Origin: Tanytarsus gracilentus
Taxonomy: Eukaryota; Arthropoda; Insecta; Diptera; Chironomidae
NCBI GenBank assembly: GCA_038502055.1
Contig: JAXRKN010000040.1
Span: 372,001 to 436,000 of the forward strand
DNA: 64,000 nt
Direction of reading: 5' to 3'
Part shown: piece by piece, positions 53,601-63,318 of the stretch
Numbering within the stretch: position 1 is the stretch's first letter
How the letters are laid out: each line of letters opens with the position of its first letter
Made by a program: the position numbers and the translations under genes
The notes under the pieces: generated by a model
What the model was told of the DNA's origin: nothing
What the model saw: only the letters and a program-made list of their open reading frames with translations
Databases searched by the model: none

Positions 53601-56176
53601 CTAATCAAAAGTCAATTTTAACTTTGTAATTTTTCCCACATTTATCACACTAATTCGATGAAAATTTAAAAGAAAAGTTCTCTGGCAAAGCTAAAATTTA
53701 ATTTTCCCACAAAAGCTTTCTCCTCATTGCATTTCGTCTCTTTTCCTTCTTATATTCACACTTAAAATCCCATAAATCTTAATTTTTAATTTCTTCTTTT
53801 TGGAGTGAGGAAAAAAATGTTCTGAAAGGGAGAGCAACACTAAAATGTCAACTTGAAACCCTTGTGACTCTAAAATAAAAGCATTAAGCTCACACCCCAA
53901 AACTTTTTTTTGATAAATGTACTTGTGCGTCATATTGATGCTGATGATGTTATTTGAGGATGCCGCATGGTTGTGCGAGCGAGAAAGAAAGTAATTTCTG
54001 TAATTGCGTGAAAGCATCATGCCACGCTGTCATGTTTCATTTTTCTTCATTGACGATGAAAAATCTTCATCACAATGTGATGTGAGTAAGAAAATGCGAC
54101 AATAAATGAATGAAAAATTGCTATATTGAGAGTGAAGAAAATTTTTAGCTCATGAATACCTTCGTTAAATATTTGATCAGACATTTACATTTCTCTCCTA
54201 CGTAGAAACATTTTTTTTGCTTCGAAGATAATAAGCATGATGGAGCAAACAGCACGTAGCTACTAATGCGATGAGGATTAATCATACAACAGAAGAACTG
54301 ACTTCTATCCAACCAACGAGAGCGAAACTATGAGATGAGAATTATTCTATGTGAGTTAGTTAATTATTTATAAATCATTGCTAACTTGCAAAAGCTTTGC
54401 TTTTTGCGTACGTCAAGAGTTTCTTTTAATTAAGGATAACAATATAAGAAAGTGATTGGAAGTTTACCGTCGAATTAACCACCGAATTGTTAAATAAAAA
54501 TTTAACTTTTAAAAATTCTAAAAAGTTGAAATAATTTTTAAATAAAATCAATCCAATAATTTTATATCCGAGAGAAGACATTAAAAATATGAACGGCTAG
54601 CTCGATAGATGATTAATTCCCTTTATTATCAGCCGGTTTAATTCATCGAAGTATATTTTACTTTATTGATCTCTATTATTTGCTCTCAATGATATCAATT
54701 TTTATCTCTTTCTCCCATTTGCTACAACTATTTTTTTGCTTTGTTACAACTCTACACAATGACTCCCTACATCATTAGTAGTCGGCAAACAACACATCGT
54801 CAGATGAATGGAAAGTGATATATATAAAGCACATGTGTGTGAAAGACAAAAAAAAATTATGTCATAAATTCAACTCACCATCATGCGAATCATACAGATA
54901 AATAATTTTATCCCAACCATACCAACGAATAGTATCTATAATTGCTTGATGATATTGGGGTCGCATACTTATGGCGAAATCAAGGAAACCCGAAGACGGC
55001 GTCAGAACCTGCAAATAGAGTCAGCAATAAATTTTCTCTTCTTCATAAATTCATTCACTCATAAGTTGAGTGGACATTTAAGCAAGAAAAATATTTTTTA
55101 CAGCTTACCTTCTCAGGAAACCACGGCGTGACGAATGGCATTTGAAATGTATTACTATATGAGTGGAGAGTATCAAATGAGTCTGGTGAAACTGCGCCTA
55201 TCATTCCGAATACGCCTCGTGAAAATTGATTACATACTTTGTGTTTGGACGTCGTGAGAATAGAAATGAGAAAAATGTACGAGAAAGTGAGATAATATCA
55301 ATTATGTCTATTTCTCATGATACATTAATTAACATAAAATTTATAAAGCCTCTACTCATCACTCTCGAATTTATCCTTACTCATCAACTTTACAGCTCTC
55401 CAGCTGTCAACGCATTTCACCATCAACATGCTCGTTAAATGCGAACTTAATTATACACTGGAGCAATTAATTAATTTTTATGGAAATTCATTTCCAAATG
55501 ACAATTCGAAAATTACTGTAATTATGATGGGATGGACATTTATTGGAGGATCTAAGGGAATTCCTTAAAATTTTCGTGACTCATAATTTATGACAGGAAG
55601 GTGCAATTAGAAGTCATGATGGTTTCAATAAAAAAAAATATTTACTGGTGAAAGAATATTTTCATTTTTCATTAAATGATTGAAAAACATTTCATTTGTA
55701 CCAATTTCTCTCTGATGATTTCTTTTAGGGATTCCCATTTATTTATTCCATGCAAACACATGTCAATATGCAATGGAAATGTTCTGTCAATAAAAAAATG
55801 TCGCACAAAAAAAACAGGAAATTAATTAGGGAAATATATACATGAAATTGCTTCATTCTCGCAGTGTATTTTTTCGTCGAGTACCCTCAGTGAAATGATA
55901 TGATGCTTTTCCGGTGTTGAATATAAAAAAAATCTCATCCCCATAACCGAGCATTTATTACAATTTGTGTGTTGCGGTGATGACAAACATTTCTTCTGGT
56001 ATTATATGCGGCTTTATACTCACTTAGTCGTGATAATTTGAAAGCATCAGCTGTACTAATGAGGTCGACGTACGCCTGCAGCTCAAAACGTCTTCCGGTG
56101 ACATTCAAGTTGTGATTTAACATTGCAAATTTAAATGCTGATTGCACTTCATCCGTTCCTTGTTCAAATATAGCAC
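35546..56176 (-). CDS. GluRIB: GluRIB, AMPA-type ionotropic glutamate receptor (span of the 13 exons found; 5' end missing)
   Basis: Tetrameric glutamate-gated cation channel subunit of the plasma membrane. Thirteen exons join with matching phases into 924 residues: amino-terminal domain (from GAIFEQGTDEVQSAFKFAML), ligand segment S1 (EGYCKDLADLIAKRL; TITSERERVIDFSKPF), M1, pore loop ALMQQGCDFMP, M3 SSYTANLAAHLTF, S2 (GSTWDFFR; KGKYALLIESPKNEY; CDTMKVGRNL), M4 and a short tail. The glutamate-contact Thr and Arg of TITSER, GST of S2 and Glu of LIES are present. The pore Q/R position is genomically Gln (CAG), and Asp is four residues on, so a calcium-permeable channel is expected. Assignment to GluRIB rather than GluRIA rests on the amino-terminal-domain match to Drosophila GluRIB and on linkage to Rdl. 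The first exon(s) with the signal peptide were not found. Confidence 0.94.
35743..36085 (-). CDS. GluRIB: GluRIB exon (end of S2, M4, tail)
   Basis: Encodes DPINLAVLHFKETGELAKLQ, HKWWYEKTEC, M4 (LAGVFYILIGGLLIALTISL) and a Ser/Thr-rich tail to YDNGQ. Acceptor TTTGCAG, donor GTACAT. Reading through this donor would give the alternative end VHETFTLI and a stop. Confidence 0.93.
36086..45516 (-). other. GluRIB intron before the M4 exon (9.4 kb)
   Basis: Long A+T-rich intron. The only coding-like stretch is the candidate alternative terminal exon at 37320-37578. No transposon ends or RNA genes recognised. Confidence 0.7.
37320..37578 (-). CDS. Candidate alternative GluRIB terminal exon, weak
   Basis: After a pyrimidine-rich acceptor (TTTCCATTTTGAG) an open frame of 85 residues runs to a stop. 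It starts FVKYSNNVSFFIEG, continues with a long hydrophobic stretch (LLILLFLYILLLVFG) and ends KVSCYLKALIGEK. Its phase fits the GluRIB exon ending at 45517, which would replace the end of S2, M4 and tail. It is the longest ORF outside known genes and the transposon, but one this long is near chance expectation for the window. Confidence 0.12.
45517..45761 (-). CDS. GluRIB: GluRIB exon (S2)
   Basis: Encodes KSQIQLYAKMWEFMNARKH, YEEGIRRVRQSKGKYALLIE then SPKNEY, and CDTMKVGRNLDAKGFGIATP. The agonist-contact Glu (LIES) is here. Acceptor GTTACAG, donor GTAAGG, phase 2 out. Confidence 0.96.
45762..46524 (-). other. GluRIB intron within S2
   Basis: 763 nt, A+T-rich. Nothing recognised. Confidence 0.8.
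46525..46712 (-). CDS. GluRIB: GluRIB exon (M3 and start of S2)
   Basis: Encodes RIVSSVWWFFILILVSSYTA, NLAAHLTFERMVTPI and VQYGTLYHGSTWDFFR. The M3 gate reads SYTANLAAH where iGluRs almost always have SYTANLAAF; the His codon is CAT. Donor GTGAGT. Confidence 0.95.
46713..46766 (-). other. 54-nt in-frame intron between pore loop and M3
   Basis: Begins GTGCGT, ends TTTATAG, is 54 nt long and contains no stop in the coding frame. Splicing restores SLPG-RIVSSVWW as in other AMPA receptors. Retention would insert AWINFYGFVFSLYTRFIG without shifting the frame. Confidence 0.88.
46767..47010 (-). CDS. GluRIB: GluRIB exon (M1 and pore loop)
   Basis: Encodes M1 (IAVVFGYMGVSIVLYIVSRF), a Met/Thr/Asn-rich M1-pore linker, then EFTLLNSFWFSIAALMQQGC and DFMPRSLPG. 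The Q/R-site codon is CAG, so no editing-independent Arg is present. It ends in phase 1 at GTGCGT before the 54-nt intron. Confidence 0.95.
47011..47720 (-). other. GluRIB intron between S1 and M1 exons
   Basis: 710 nt, A+T-rich. Nothing recognised. Confidence 0.8.
47721..47983 (-). CDS. GluRIB: GluRIB exon (S1 ligand-binding core)
   Basis: Encodes EIRIVKDGKYGAENPNSPGG, GELVRHEADIAVASMTITSE then RERVIDFSKPFMSLGISIMI and ends SFLNPLSKEIW. It contains the agonist-binding Thr and Arg. Acceptor CTTCAAAAAG, donor GTGAGT. Confidence 0.95.
48214..48468 (-). CDS. GluRIB: GluRIB exon (start of S1)
   Basis: Encodes VNSAMVKVAEWSDTAGM, TYIITTLLDEPYMMLKQ and EGYCKDLADLIAKRLDIN. It ends at GTAAGA in phase 1, which completes Tyr with the next exon (NYEIRIVKDGKYG). 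The frame stays open past the donor, so the exon is shorter than the ORF. Confidence 0.93.
48524..48854 (-). CDS. GluRIB: GluRIB exon (end of amino-terminal domain)
   Basis: Encodes AQGALMYDSVFVLVEAFNRI, CSSKGWVTPWEHGERIAKNL and GLTGEIRFNDEGKRINYTLH. An Ala/Ser/Thr-rich insert sits before CSSKGWV. Donor GTAAGT. The next intron is only 55 nt. Confidence 0.95.
49117..49281 (-). CDS. GluRIB: GluRIB exon (amino-terminal domain)
   Basis: Encodes IMDERWESEIIEYGAINITG, FRILDTHKRYVKEFLEGWRK and TTSPGAGREQIS. Acceptor GAGCTGCAG, donor GTAGGT, phase 0 at both ends. Confidence 0.95.
49282..49702 (-). other. GluRIB intron in amino-terminal domain
   Basis: 421 nt with a short GT tract near 49331. Nothing else seen. 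Confidence 0.8.
49703..49956 (-). CDS. GluRIB: GluRIB exon (amino-terminal domain)
   Basis: Encodes GLLRLQQIYQGLHPGNETF, KYVVLDCPTEMAKDIV and KRTYHYLLSGL. Acceptor CCCTTTAAG, donor GTGAGT. It has NET and NAT glycosylation sequons. Confidence 0.95.
49957..54878 (-). other. GluRIB intron in amino-terminal domain (4.9 kb)
   Basis: A+T-rich intron. No coding region, element ends or RNA gene recognised. Confidence 0.7.
54879..55008 (-). CDS. GluRIB: GluRIB exon (amino-terminal domain)
   Basis: Encodes VLTPSSGFLDFAISMRPQYH and IIDTIRWYGWDKIIYLYDSH. Acceptor TTTGCAG, donor GTGAGT, phase 1 out. The intron before it is only 100 nt. Confidence 0.95.
55109..55236 (-). CDS. GluRIB: GluRIB exon (amino-terminal domain)
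   Basis: Encodes CNQFSRGVFGMIGAVSPDSF and NTFQMPFVTPWFPEK. The acceptor ACACAAAG has a weak pyrimidine tract but is fixed by phase and homology. Donor GTAAGC. Confidence 0.92.
55237..56023 (-). other. GluRIB intron in amino-terminal domain
   Basis: 787 nt, A+T-rich. Nothing recognised. Confidence 0.8.
56024..56176 (-). CDS. GluRIB: GluRIB exon (first one visible, amino-terminal domain)
   Basis: Encodes GAIFEQGTDEVQSAFKFAML, NHNLNVTGRRFELQAYVDLI and STADAFKLSRL. Acceptor TTTTCACAG, donor GTGAGT. The preceding exon must end with the G of the first Gly codon. Confidence 0.95.
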
Positions 56177-56527
56177 CTGTGAAAATATTATGGATTAAAA
56201 TATTTATAAAAAAAATTTTTAAATTATTTTCTCCACTGATCAACTGTCGTAGCAATTTTACAATTTAAATTTCATTCTCAGCACGAAAAAGAGAAATTAA
56301 TTTTTCCATCTGTAGGCGATTTAAATCGATTGTCGCCACTTGTTTGGAAGTGAAAAACGGAGCGCGACGAATTTCTCGATTCAATGATTTTTAATTTGGC
56401 AAATGTAGATTGAAATTTGGGTTCGAAATGTATAAAAATATATTTTATTGATTTTCCGGGAGATTCCAAGCATACACATATTGAATTTTGAACTGTTTTG
56501 GAAGCGAAAATATTTTAAAATTGTAAC
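56177..56527 (-). other. GluRIB intron between first visible exon and the Penelope element
   Basis: 351 nt, no recognisable content. Confidence 0.75.
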
Positions 56528-56544
56528 AATTTGGCACTAACTTT
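56528..56544. repeat. Penelope target-site duplication, copy 1
   Basis: AATTTGGCACTAACTTT; the identical 17 bp occurs at 59403-59419 just past the other end of the element. Confidence 0.85.
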
Positions 56545-56707
56545 GAAGTGAGGTGTATTGAAAAACTCTATTTAAACTTCCTAAAATCGTCATTTATTTA
56601 ATATTTTAATGCATTTTCGATAACCATGTTATCATCCTCAGAAATCTCGATACACACTGAGAGTCTCTCAGTGATGGTCAAATGTTGATGTGAGCGATTC
56701 CAAATAA
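56545..56707 (-). repeat. Penelope pLTR, copy 3' of the ORF
   Basis: On the plus strand begins GAAGTGAGGTGTATTG and ends near GTGAGCGATTCCAA. It overlaps the last codons of the ORF. This is the best-preserved direct copy and carries the hammerhead core. Confidence 0.9.
56600..56648 (-). ncRNA. Hammerhead ribozyme-like core in the Penelope pLTR
   Basis: On the minus strand: CTGAGGA (fits core CUGANGA), one extra U, a perfect 6-bp stem GATAAC/GTTATC with loop ATG, then GAA, a small AAT/ATT stem closing at U, and a putative cleavage-site A (56607). Flanking ATTT and AAAT can form stem I. Hammerheads are known from Penelope-like terminal repeats. The extra U is absent from the 59021-59207 copy, which instead has lost the C closing stem II; the inverted copy has lost CTGAGGA. 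Confidence 0.65.
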
Positions 56708-59014
56708 CGGTGATCGAATTGGCGCCTCCCCCTCATTCATGCTCCTTTCGCTGTTGCTGATAAAATAACTTTCCCACGAGTTCAGTTCAAGGACATTAGT
56801 AACTTCTCTCACCAACTTTTTTTGCCCTATTGAGTGTCCGTTTTCAATGCAATGTTTTGCGACTGCTGATTTTGTTGGTTGATTTAGTTTCAGTGCTGCC
56901 TCATGTTCCTCCCATCTCTTTTTTATTCTCCTCCTCGATTGTCCATAATACTCTTCCTCACAATCATTACATTCGATGCGATATATTCCCGCTTTTGCTT
57001 CTGATGGTCTTTTATCTTTGAGATTTATTAATAGGTCTCCAAGGGTGCCTCTATTTCTATATGCAAAATTAATATTGACTTGCCTTGCAATGTTTTTTAT
57101 CCGGTTCGTGAATGGAGGAAAATAGTTCATCAGCATCATTCTGTCACCTTTCTGGTCGTCACCCGATTTTTCCCTTAGCAACGTGGTCTTTGGATCCCTT
57201 GAACTTTTCTTAAACTTTTCTTGCACTCTCATTATGACGTCAATTTTATATCCATTGACTTCGGCGGCCTGATATATGTAAGCTTCTTCTTTTTCAAACG
57301 CTTGCCTGCTCATGGGAATGTTGTAAAGTCGGTGAAACATCGACTCGAAGGCTGCTAATTTGTATTGTGGTGGTGTGTATGAGTCCCAAGGGATGCAAAG
57401 CATTGAATCAGTTGGCTTCCTGTATATTTCAAAACTAAGTTTGTTCCCATTTCTTATTATTAGCAAATCCAGGAACGGCAAACGACCATTTTCTTCCGTC
57501 TCGTGAGTGAATTGTATTTTTGGATGTAAGTTGTTTAATCGCTGCAAATATTTTTCAACAGTACCTCGTTTTATAATCGCAAAAATGTCATCTACGTACC
57601 TACTAAAATGGAGCGGAGGCTTTGGTTGGCGTAAGAGTTTCATTTCGAGATGGCTCATTATGGTCTCGGCCACCCAGGGTGAAAGTTTTCCGCCTATTTC
57701 AACCCCGTCTAATTGTTTATATATTTTCCCATCGTATTGGAAATACTTTTGTGAAACAACTATGTCAATGAAACTACACACAACCGCCACCTCTTTATCG
57801 CTCACATCTTGACTCGTGCACCATTCTTTCAGCAACAAAACTGCCTCAGCCTCTGGGACACTTGGGAAGAGAGCACGAACATCAAAAGACACCATTTCCT
57901 CATCCTCTTTAATCTCCAGTTCTGACAGTGACCTCACCAACTCTACACTATTTTTTACTGAGCGATTTTCGAATTTTTTATAGCTCCTAAATTTATCTAC
58001 CAGGTAGGAGGCAATCTTGCTAGTTGGAGAGTCAATGGTGGTTACTACAGGACGAATTTGATTACCTTCCTTGTGAATTTTTGGAAATCCCGACATTCTC
58101 GGCATGCGTGGGTTTGTGACCAGCAATCGTCTTCTCTGCTGCTCCGTTAGCAACCCCTCATCACACAGTTTTTTAAGACCGTCTTTAACTTGATTTTGTA
58201 GCTTGTCCACCGGGAAAGCCGCTCTCGATTTTTGGAGCTCATACGGACCCTCTTCAATGTGGTTCATCATGGCCTCAGTGTAATCGGGTTTGTTCATAAT
58301 CACCACTCCCTTTCCCTTGTCTGGGTGAGAATAGATCACATCAATATTTTTTAGTTCTTTGATGATATTCCACTGCGGCACTTTTCTCAATTTATTATGT
58401 GTCAATAAAGGCTTAATTTCTTCTCGTGTCCACTGCTTGTCACCATCCCGGCATTTTTCTATCGACGACTCGACTTGAACTGCTATCTCATCTAGTGGAA
58501 CTTTTTCCGGCGCCGGTCGGAATTTCAGGCCTTTATTTAGCAACGACAACTGTTCATATGAAAAATCAACAGACGATTTATTAATGACGAAAGGAAAATG
58601 TCTTGGTTCGGATGCCCCTATCAAATTATTCGGACTATTTTGGTTATATGGATTTTTGGCTTGTTGAAATTTCCTTCTTAATCTCCTCTTCTTATCATGG
58701 AGTTTAAACTCGGCAATCCTCTCCGTTTCTCTCCTGAATTCTTGCCATTCATATTGCGAGAGATTTTTTGATAGGTGTAGGTGTAAATTGTACGTCTCTC
58801 TCCAATCCGTGTGTTTGTGTTTTTACTCAAATTTAGAAATTAGTTTACCACTTTTTCCGCTTTGGGTCCCTGCTGGTTTTTCGATCTTCTCGATAAATTT
58901 TGGAAATATTTTATGTCGCTCACATTTCTTTAAAAATTCTATGTCCTCTCGCCTTAATTTTGTGCGAGTGACCAATGTTCTGTATCTATTTTTCTCCGTT
59001 TTTAATGAGATCAT
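56678..59014 (-). pseudogene. Penelope-like RT/GIY-YIG protein, one in-frame stop
   Basis: Frame from ATG at 59012-59014 (MISLKTEKNRYRTLVTRTKL) to the stop at 56678, about 778 codons, interrupted only by TAA at 58823-58825 after SGKLISKFE. Numbering from the TTG at 58624: DKGKGVVIMNK about 102-112, PRMSGFPKIHK about 175-185, RT motif A SFDVRALFPSVP about 247-257, motif B GVEIGGKLSP about 307-316, catalytic YVDD 343-346, LPFLDLL about 382-388, GIYRIECNDCEEEYYG about 546-561 as the GIY-YIG nuclease, then Cys/His pairs (KHCIENGH). The full length is usual for the family. With a single stop it is a recent insertion; the stop could also be strain-specific or a sequencing error. Confidence 0.93.
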
Positions 59015-59020
59015 TTTAAA

Positions 59021-59207
59021 TACCTTTGAATTAACTTTTTTTGGAGCAATTAGGAAGCGATAATTAACTTTGAAGTGAGGTGTATTGAAAAACTCTATTT
59101 AAACTTCCTAAATGTTTTTTTATTTTTAATGCTTTTCATAACCATGTTATCTCCTCAGAAATTCATAACGAGAGTCTCTAGTGTGGTAAATGTTTGTGGT
59201 TCGATGT
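59021..59207 (-). repeat. Penelope pLTR, decayed direct copy 5' of the ORF
   Basis: The same sequence as 56545-56707 from GAAGTGAGGTGTATTG on (about 59073), but riddled with small deletions of 1 to several bases. An extra 5' extension (59021-59063) matches the inverted copy. Confidence 0.88.
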
Positions 59208-59402
59208 TTTTTGGAATCGCTCACATCAACATTTGCCATCACTGAGAGACTCTCAGTGTGTATGAGATAATATGGTTATTGAAATGCATTAAAATATTAA
59301 ATAAATGACGATTTTAGGAAGTTTAAATAGAGTTTTTCAATACACCTCACTTCAAAGTTAATTATCGCTTCCTAATTGCTCCAAAAAAAGTTAATTCAAA
59401 GG
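59208..59402 (+). repeat. Penelope pLTR, inverted copy at the 5' end
   Basis: Reverse complement of the other copies, running from GGAATCGCTCACATC to GTTAATTCAAAGG, including the extension seen at 59021-59063. Together with the neighbouring direct copy it forms an imperfect palindrome of about 380 bp. Confidence 0.9.
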
Positions 59403-59419
59403 AATTTGGCACTAACTTT
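59403..59419. repeat. Penelope target-site duplication, copy 2
   Basis: Second copy of the 17-bp repeat at 56528-56544. Confidence 0.85.
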
Positions 59420-62400
59420 AATTGAACCATCTGGCAAAGTTATAAACAACATTTTTAAATAGTTTAAAGTCAGAATTAACTAAAAACTACAAAATTTTAA
59501 TTTAACAACTTTGTGGCATACATAAAATATTTCAGATTCCTAGAAATAGTTCTCTAAATTTGGTTCAAGAACCATTTAATCGAGCATATCATAAAATAAT
59601 AACAGTAAAGATTGGACTGCTGTTAAAGTATTTTTTGTTTAAAAAATAAGCAGGAAAATGAGTTCGATGTACTATAAATAGAATCGATAAAAATTGAGAG
59701 AAAATCTTATTTCTGTATTTCTTTTCCTAGAATAAGAAAAAGGAAAAAGAAAGGTAGTAAAAAGGGTCTTAACATCATTAAGATCGGCGGAGAGTATATT
59801 TAAAAGGTTTTTCGTGAACTACTTTAAGCCACTAATTAGTGAAGAGGCATGCATGAGCGAGGATGCTGGCAATACGAGTACGAACATAAATCATATTAAA
59901 AATTAATTAACGCGAAAGTAATTCACACACTCACATTACGTATTCAACATGGCTTTGGTTTTATGTGTGTGTATATATGTTGCTGATAAGATGTGGTTGA
60001 AAGCACATACGGCAAGAATGGCGTAGAGTGAAAGCTAAAAAAAGAGCCCCTAATTAAGTAACACAAACTATTATGCTCGAATAGAGTCTGGTTAATTAGT
60101 TTACGTGCACACTAAATGAGAGTGTGTATGTGAGTTTATTGTAAAAGTTTTTAAACTGAAATAGCGAATGTTGTTATGAATTAATTTACAGTAGTTTAGC
60201 CTTTTTTTGAGGGGGAGGAAGAGCAAAAGTTTATATCCAAACTTCCCCTTTCGCACCATATCCTCGAGTTCTATTTAAACATAAAATGCTTATGCGAAAA
60301 TTTGTTGCGGGCAAATTTTGAGCTCTTAATTAAACCATCCCATGTCCTTGCTCGGTTGTGTTACCTCATGTGCTCTGTATAATTTTAAAACATCATTCGA
60401 GGGTAACTGAGTGAAGATGACAATGACAAAGCTGAGATGAGTCTACTGCTCTCATGCAAAATCTTGCAATTATTTAAACTCTTGCATACTGCAGCGAGAT
60501 TTCACATTTAAATTAATGCATTAAAAATTTAAAACATCACACGTTAAGCAAAGACGAAAGAGATAACTCGATGAAAATTGTTTCAGCTTATGAGAGTTTA
60601 AAAATTTTGATGGAAAAGTTTGGGAATGTAATAATTTAATTTCTTTACTTTTAAAAATTATAATAAAATTATTTTTAATTATTTTAAAAGAAAAAGTTTT
60701 GTGCCAATTTTTAAATTTTCGCTCTATGCTCAAAAAAGTCTCTGCAAAATCAAATAATTTTCATTTGCATTAGCAATCTCTCTGATAAATTAAACTCCCA
60801 AGCAGTGAGGAATTAAAATGCATTTAGTCAAAAAGTGCTTAATTAAAGTCCTGAAATATGTAGAAGCAGATATAAATGCGCAGAGTTTTATTGAAATCAT
60901 AATGCAGCAAAGAGAGGGATTGCAAAATTGTGAATCTGAAATTCTCTTCCACACAAAACACTTTTTGTGGTAATAAATTAATCTGAACATTTGCTGTGAG
61001 TTTATCTCTTTCATCTCAACTATGTTGTTTGTTGCTATAATAAAACGGTATAATTTGGGAGGAGTGTGAGATGAGCACAATGCACTCACTAATGTATTAA
61101 GCCATATCAAAATCTGATCTATTTAGAGTGCATTATGAGTTGTCTGATTTGCCACATAATGCTAAAAACATACAAAATTTAATAATAACTCCAGCACCAT
61201 TTTGAAATTATCGTTACGCATACATTTGAGGTGAATTTTTGAGGGACTTCTATTCAATTTAATCAAGCAATGCAGTGAGATGAATCGAAATCATCAATTA
61301 TTTGTGACCAATTGTATTTTATTTGAATTTCAAATTAATTTTGCAGATGTAATTTTCTTCTGAGAATTACTTGCATAAACATTAAATTACAATTTTGTGG
61401 TGAAATTAATTGAAAACTTTATTAACGAATAATTTTTATGTAATCAATTTTACTTACACCTAAGTAATAAAATTATATAAAAATTGTAATTATTATTTAA
61501 AAAAGTTGACAGCATAAAATTAAATTTATGACTCTCATGATCCTTATCTAAACATCATTCGGTCCAGATTCTATTCAACATACCGTCAAATCTCAAAAAA
61601 TCATTATTCATTTATTCATCTCGAGACTCCTCTTGTAGTTCATGAAAGATACGACTTGTCGATGCATAATTAATGTGAGAAAATATCATTTCTGCTCTTC
61701 ACTTTGTGCTTTACGAAAAATTTACCAGAAAGGTCCAAAAAAGTAAGTGAGAAAAGAAAAATATTTACTTTGAAATTTCATGAATTTGAATGATATTCTT
61801 TTACAGCACACTTTTACCTCTCGTAAAAATTGAAATTTGTAAAAGTTTTTAATTACTTTTCGACCTTTTGATACCCAAATAGAAAAACGTTTGAAGCAAA
61901 AAATGTAAATTGAAAAATAAATTCAAATTGAAAATCAAACTGCATGAAATTCAAATTAGTTTCAATTGTCGCTTTTAACTGAATGACGAGTGGCTTTGAA
62001 TATTTTCCATTTCATTTTATGCGAGAGTCAGCAGACCAGAAAATTTACAAAACGTTTTCGATATAAATTGAAAAAATCTCAATTCAATTTTTTTGCATAA
62101 AGCTTTAAAAGTTTTTTTTAACTCGCATCCTCAATAACGAAGGATACTAAAAGAGCAAACGGAAGGAAATTGCCTCATAAAAAATAGAGCGAAGTGCTTT
62201 AATCATGGTCGCATCCCACCCGACTCCTTTGTCAACGTCCGATCAAGAAATCATTCCCAAAATGCCAATCGTTTCCATCATAAAAAGTCAATCAAAAATC
62301 AGGTCATAGAGATGGATGATTGAGAGGAAAATGAAATATTCATGAAAAATGATGAACTTACTCGGAGAGTGAAAATACCACAAATTTTCTGACTGATACA

Positions 62401-63131
62401 AGCCAGAGGGGTTGAAAAGGGTTGGTGGTTAGAGGAGATTTTTCTCGATTGAGAAATTATGAAAAATCATTAATATAAATTTCTGAAATTGTAATATTAC
62501 ATGGTCGTAAAAAAAGAGAATTTATAACAAATTTCAAATTTCTTCAGTTTTGAAACTTTCAATGTTCTCCAATTAATTTTTAATGAATGAAGTCCTTAAT
62601 TTAATTTTCCTGCCTATTTAATTAATTAAAGTTATTTGATTAAAATTAAAAAAAAACTATTTTTGGTGAGAATTTTTGTCTTTGTTTACATAAAAATGTA
62701 AACATTGCGATAATTTTTGAAATGAAAAGTAATTAATTTATTCTAGGAATTTGATGATTAAATCTTGAATATTTTTGGTCAGAGAGTGAGTAAGAGTGTT
62801 TTTAAAATATTAAATGATTTTTAAATTTATTTCATTTTAAATAGGATAAAAAAGCCGATTCTGAAATCGCTCAAAATGTCTCTAATTAAAAAATATGAAA
62901 TTATTTTGGTGTATTGATAGAAAACTAATGTTATCAATATGTTCTAAAGAAATTATGGTTTATTTTACTCCATATAAGTAAATTTGAGCTAAAAACTTTC
63001 TTTTGTGTATTGGGTTTCAGAGTGTTGAAAATATGTGTAAAATTATTATTTTTCTTATGATTCAAATTTTTTAGCGGATTCAAAAGTTATAATCCTTTAT
63101 GAAATCGCGATTAGAAATTCTCTTTTTTTAA
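59420..63131. other. GluRIB 5' intron or flank, nothing recognised
   Basis: A+T-rich DNA searched on the minus strand for a signal-peptide exon ending in phase 1; none was convincing. No other coding region or repeat seen. Confidence 0.6.
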
Positions 63132-63314
63132 GACTAAGTGAACCGAACAAATGAAAATTTCAAAAATTAATTTCTCGAGAATTAGTGATCCAAATTTAAT
63201 AAGTGAGGACTTTATCGACGCGTCTTGAGAAGTTCTAACATAAAATAACTATTATATTAATGTTAAATTAATAACTTCGAAGAAAACTCGAAAAAAGACC
63301 TGGTTCACTTAGTC
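63132..63314. mobile_element. TTAA-flanked inverted-repeat element (possible piggyBac-type MITE)
   Basis: 183 bp with exact 13-bp inverted ends GACTAAGTGAACC (63132-63144) and the reverse complement (63302-63314). TTAA is directly outside each end (63128-63131, 63315-63318), the target duplication of piggyBac elements; the match extends to 18 bp if TTAA and a neighbouring base are counted. No coding content. The ends do not start with the usual CCC of piggyBac, so the family is uncertain. Confidence 0.5.
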
Positions 63315-63318
63315 TTAA

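Larger units (their letters stand above)
56545..59402 (-). mobile_element. Penelope-like retroelement, nearly intact
   Basis: About 2.86-kb insertion in the same orientation as GluRIB, upstream of its first visible exon. It has one long ORF with reverse transcriptase followed by a GIY-YIG endonuclease, the diagnostic layout of Penelope-like elements. Terminal repeats: one copy after the ORF (56545-56707), a decayed direct copy before it (59064-59207) and an inverted copy at the far end (59208-59402). The whole is bracketed by a 17-bp direct repeat (56528-56544 and 59403-59419), read as a target-site duplication. The first few bases at the left boundary are ambiguous because the terminal repeat itself begins with a similar ACTTT sequence. 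Confidence 0.93.

Noticed and set aside
56830..57812. Plus-strand ORFs across the Penelope element
   Set aside because: Antisense shadows of the RT/GIY-YIG frame.
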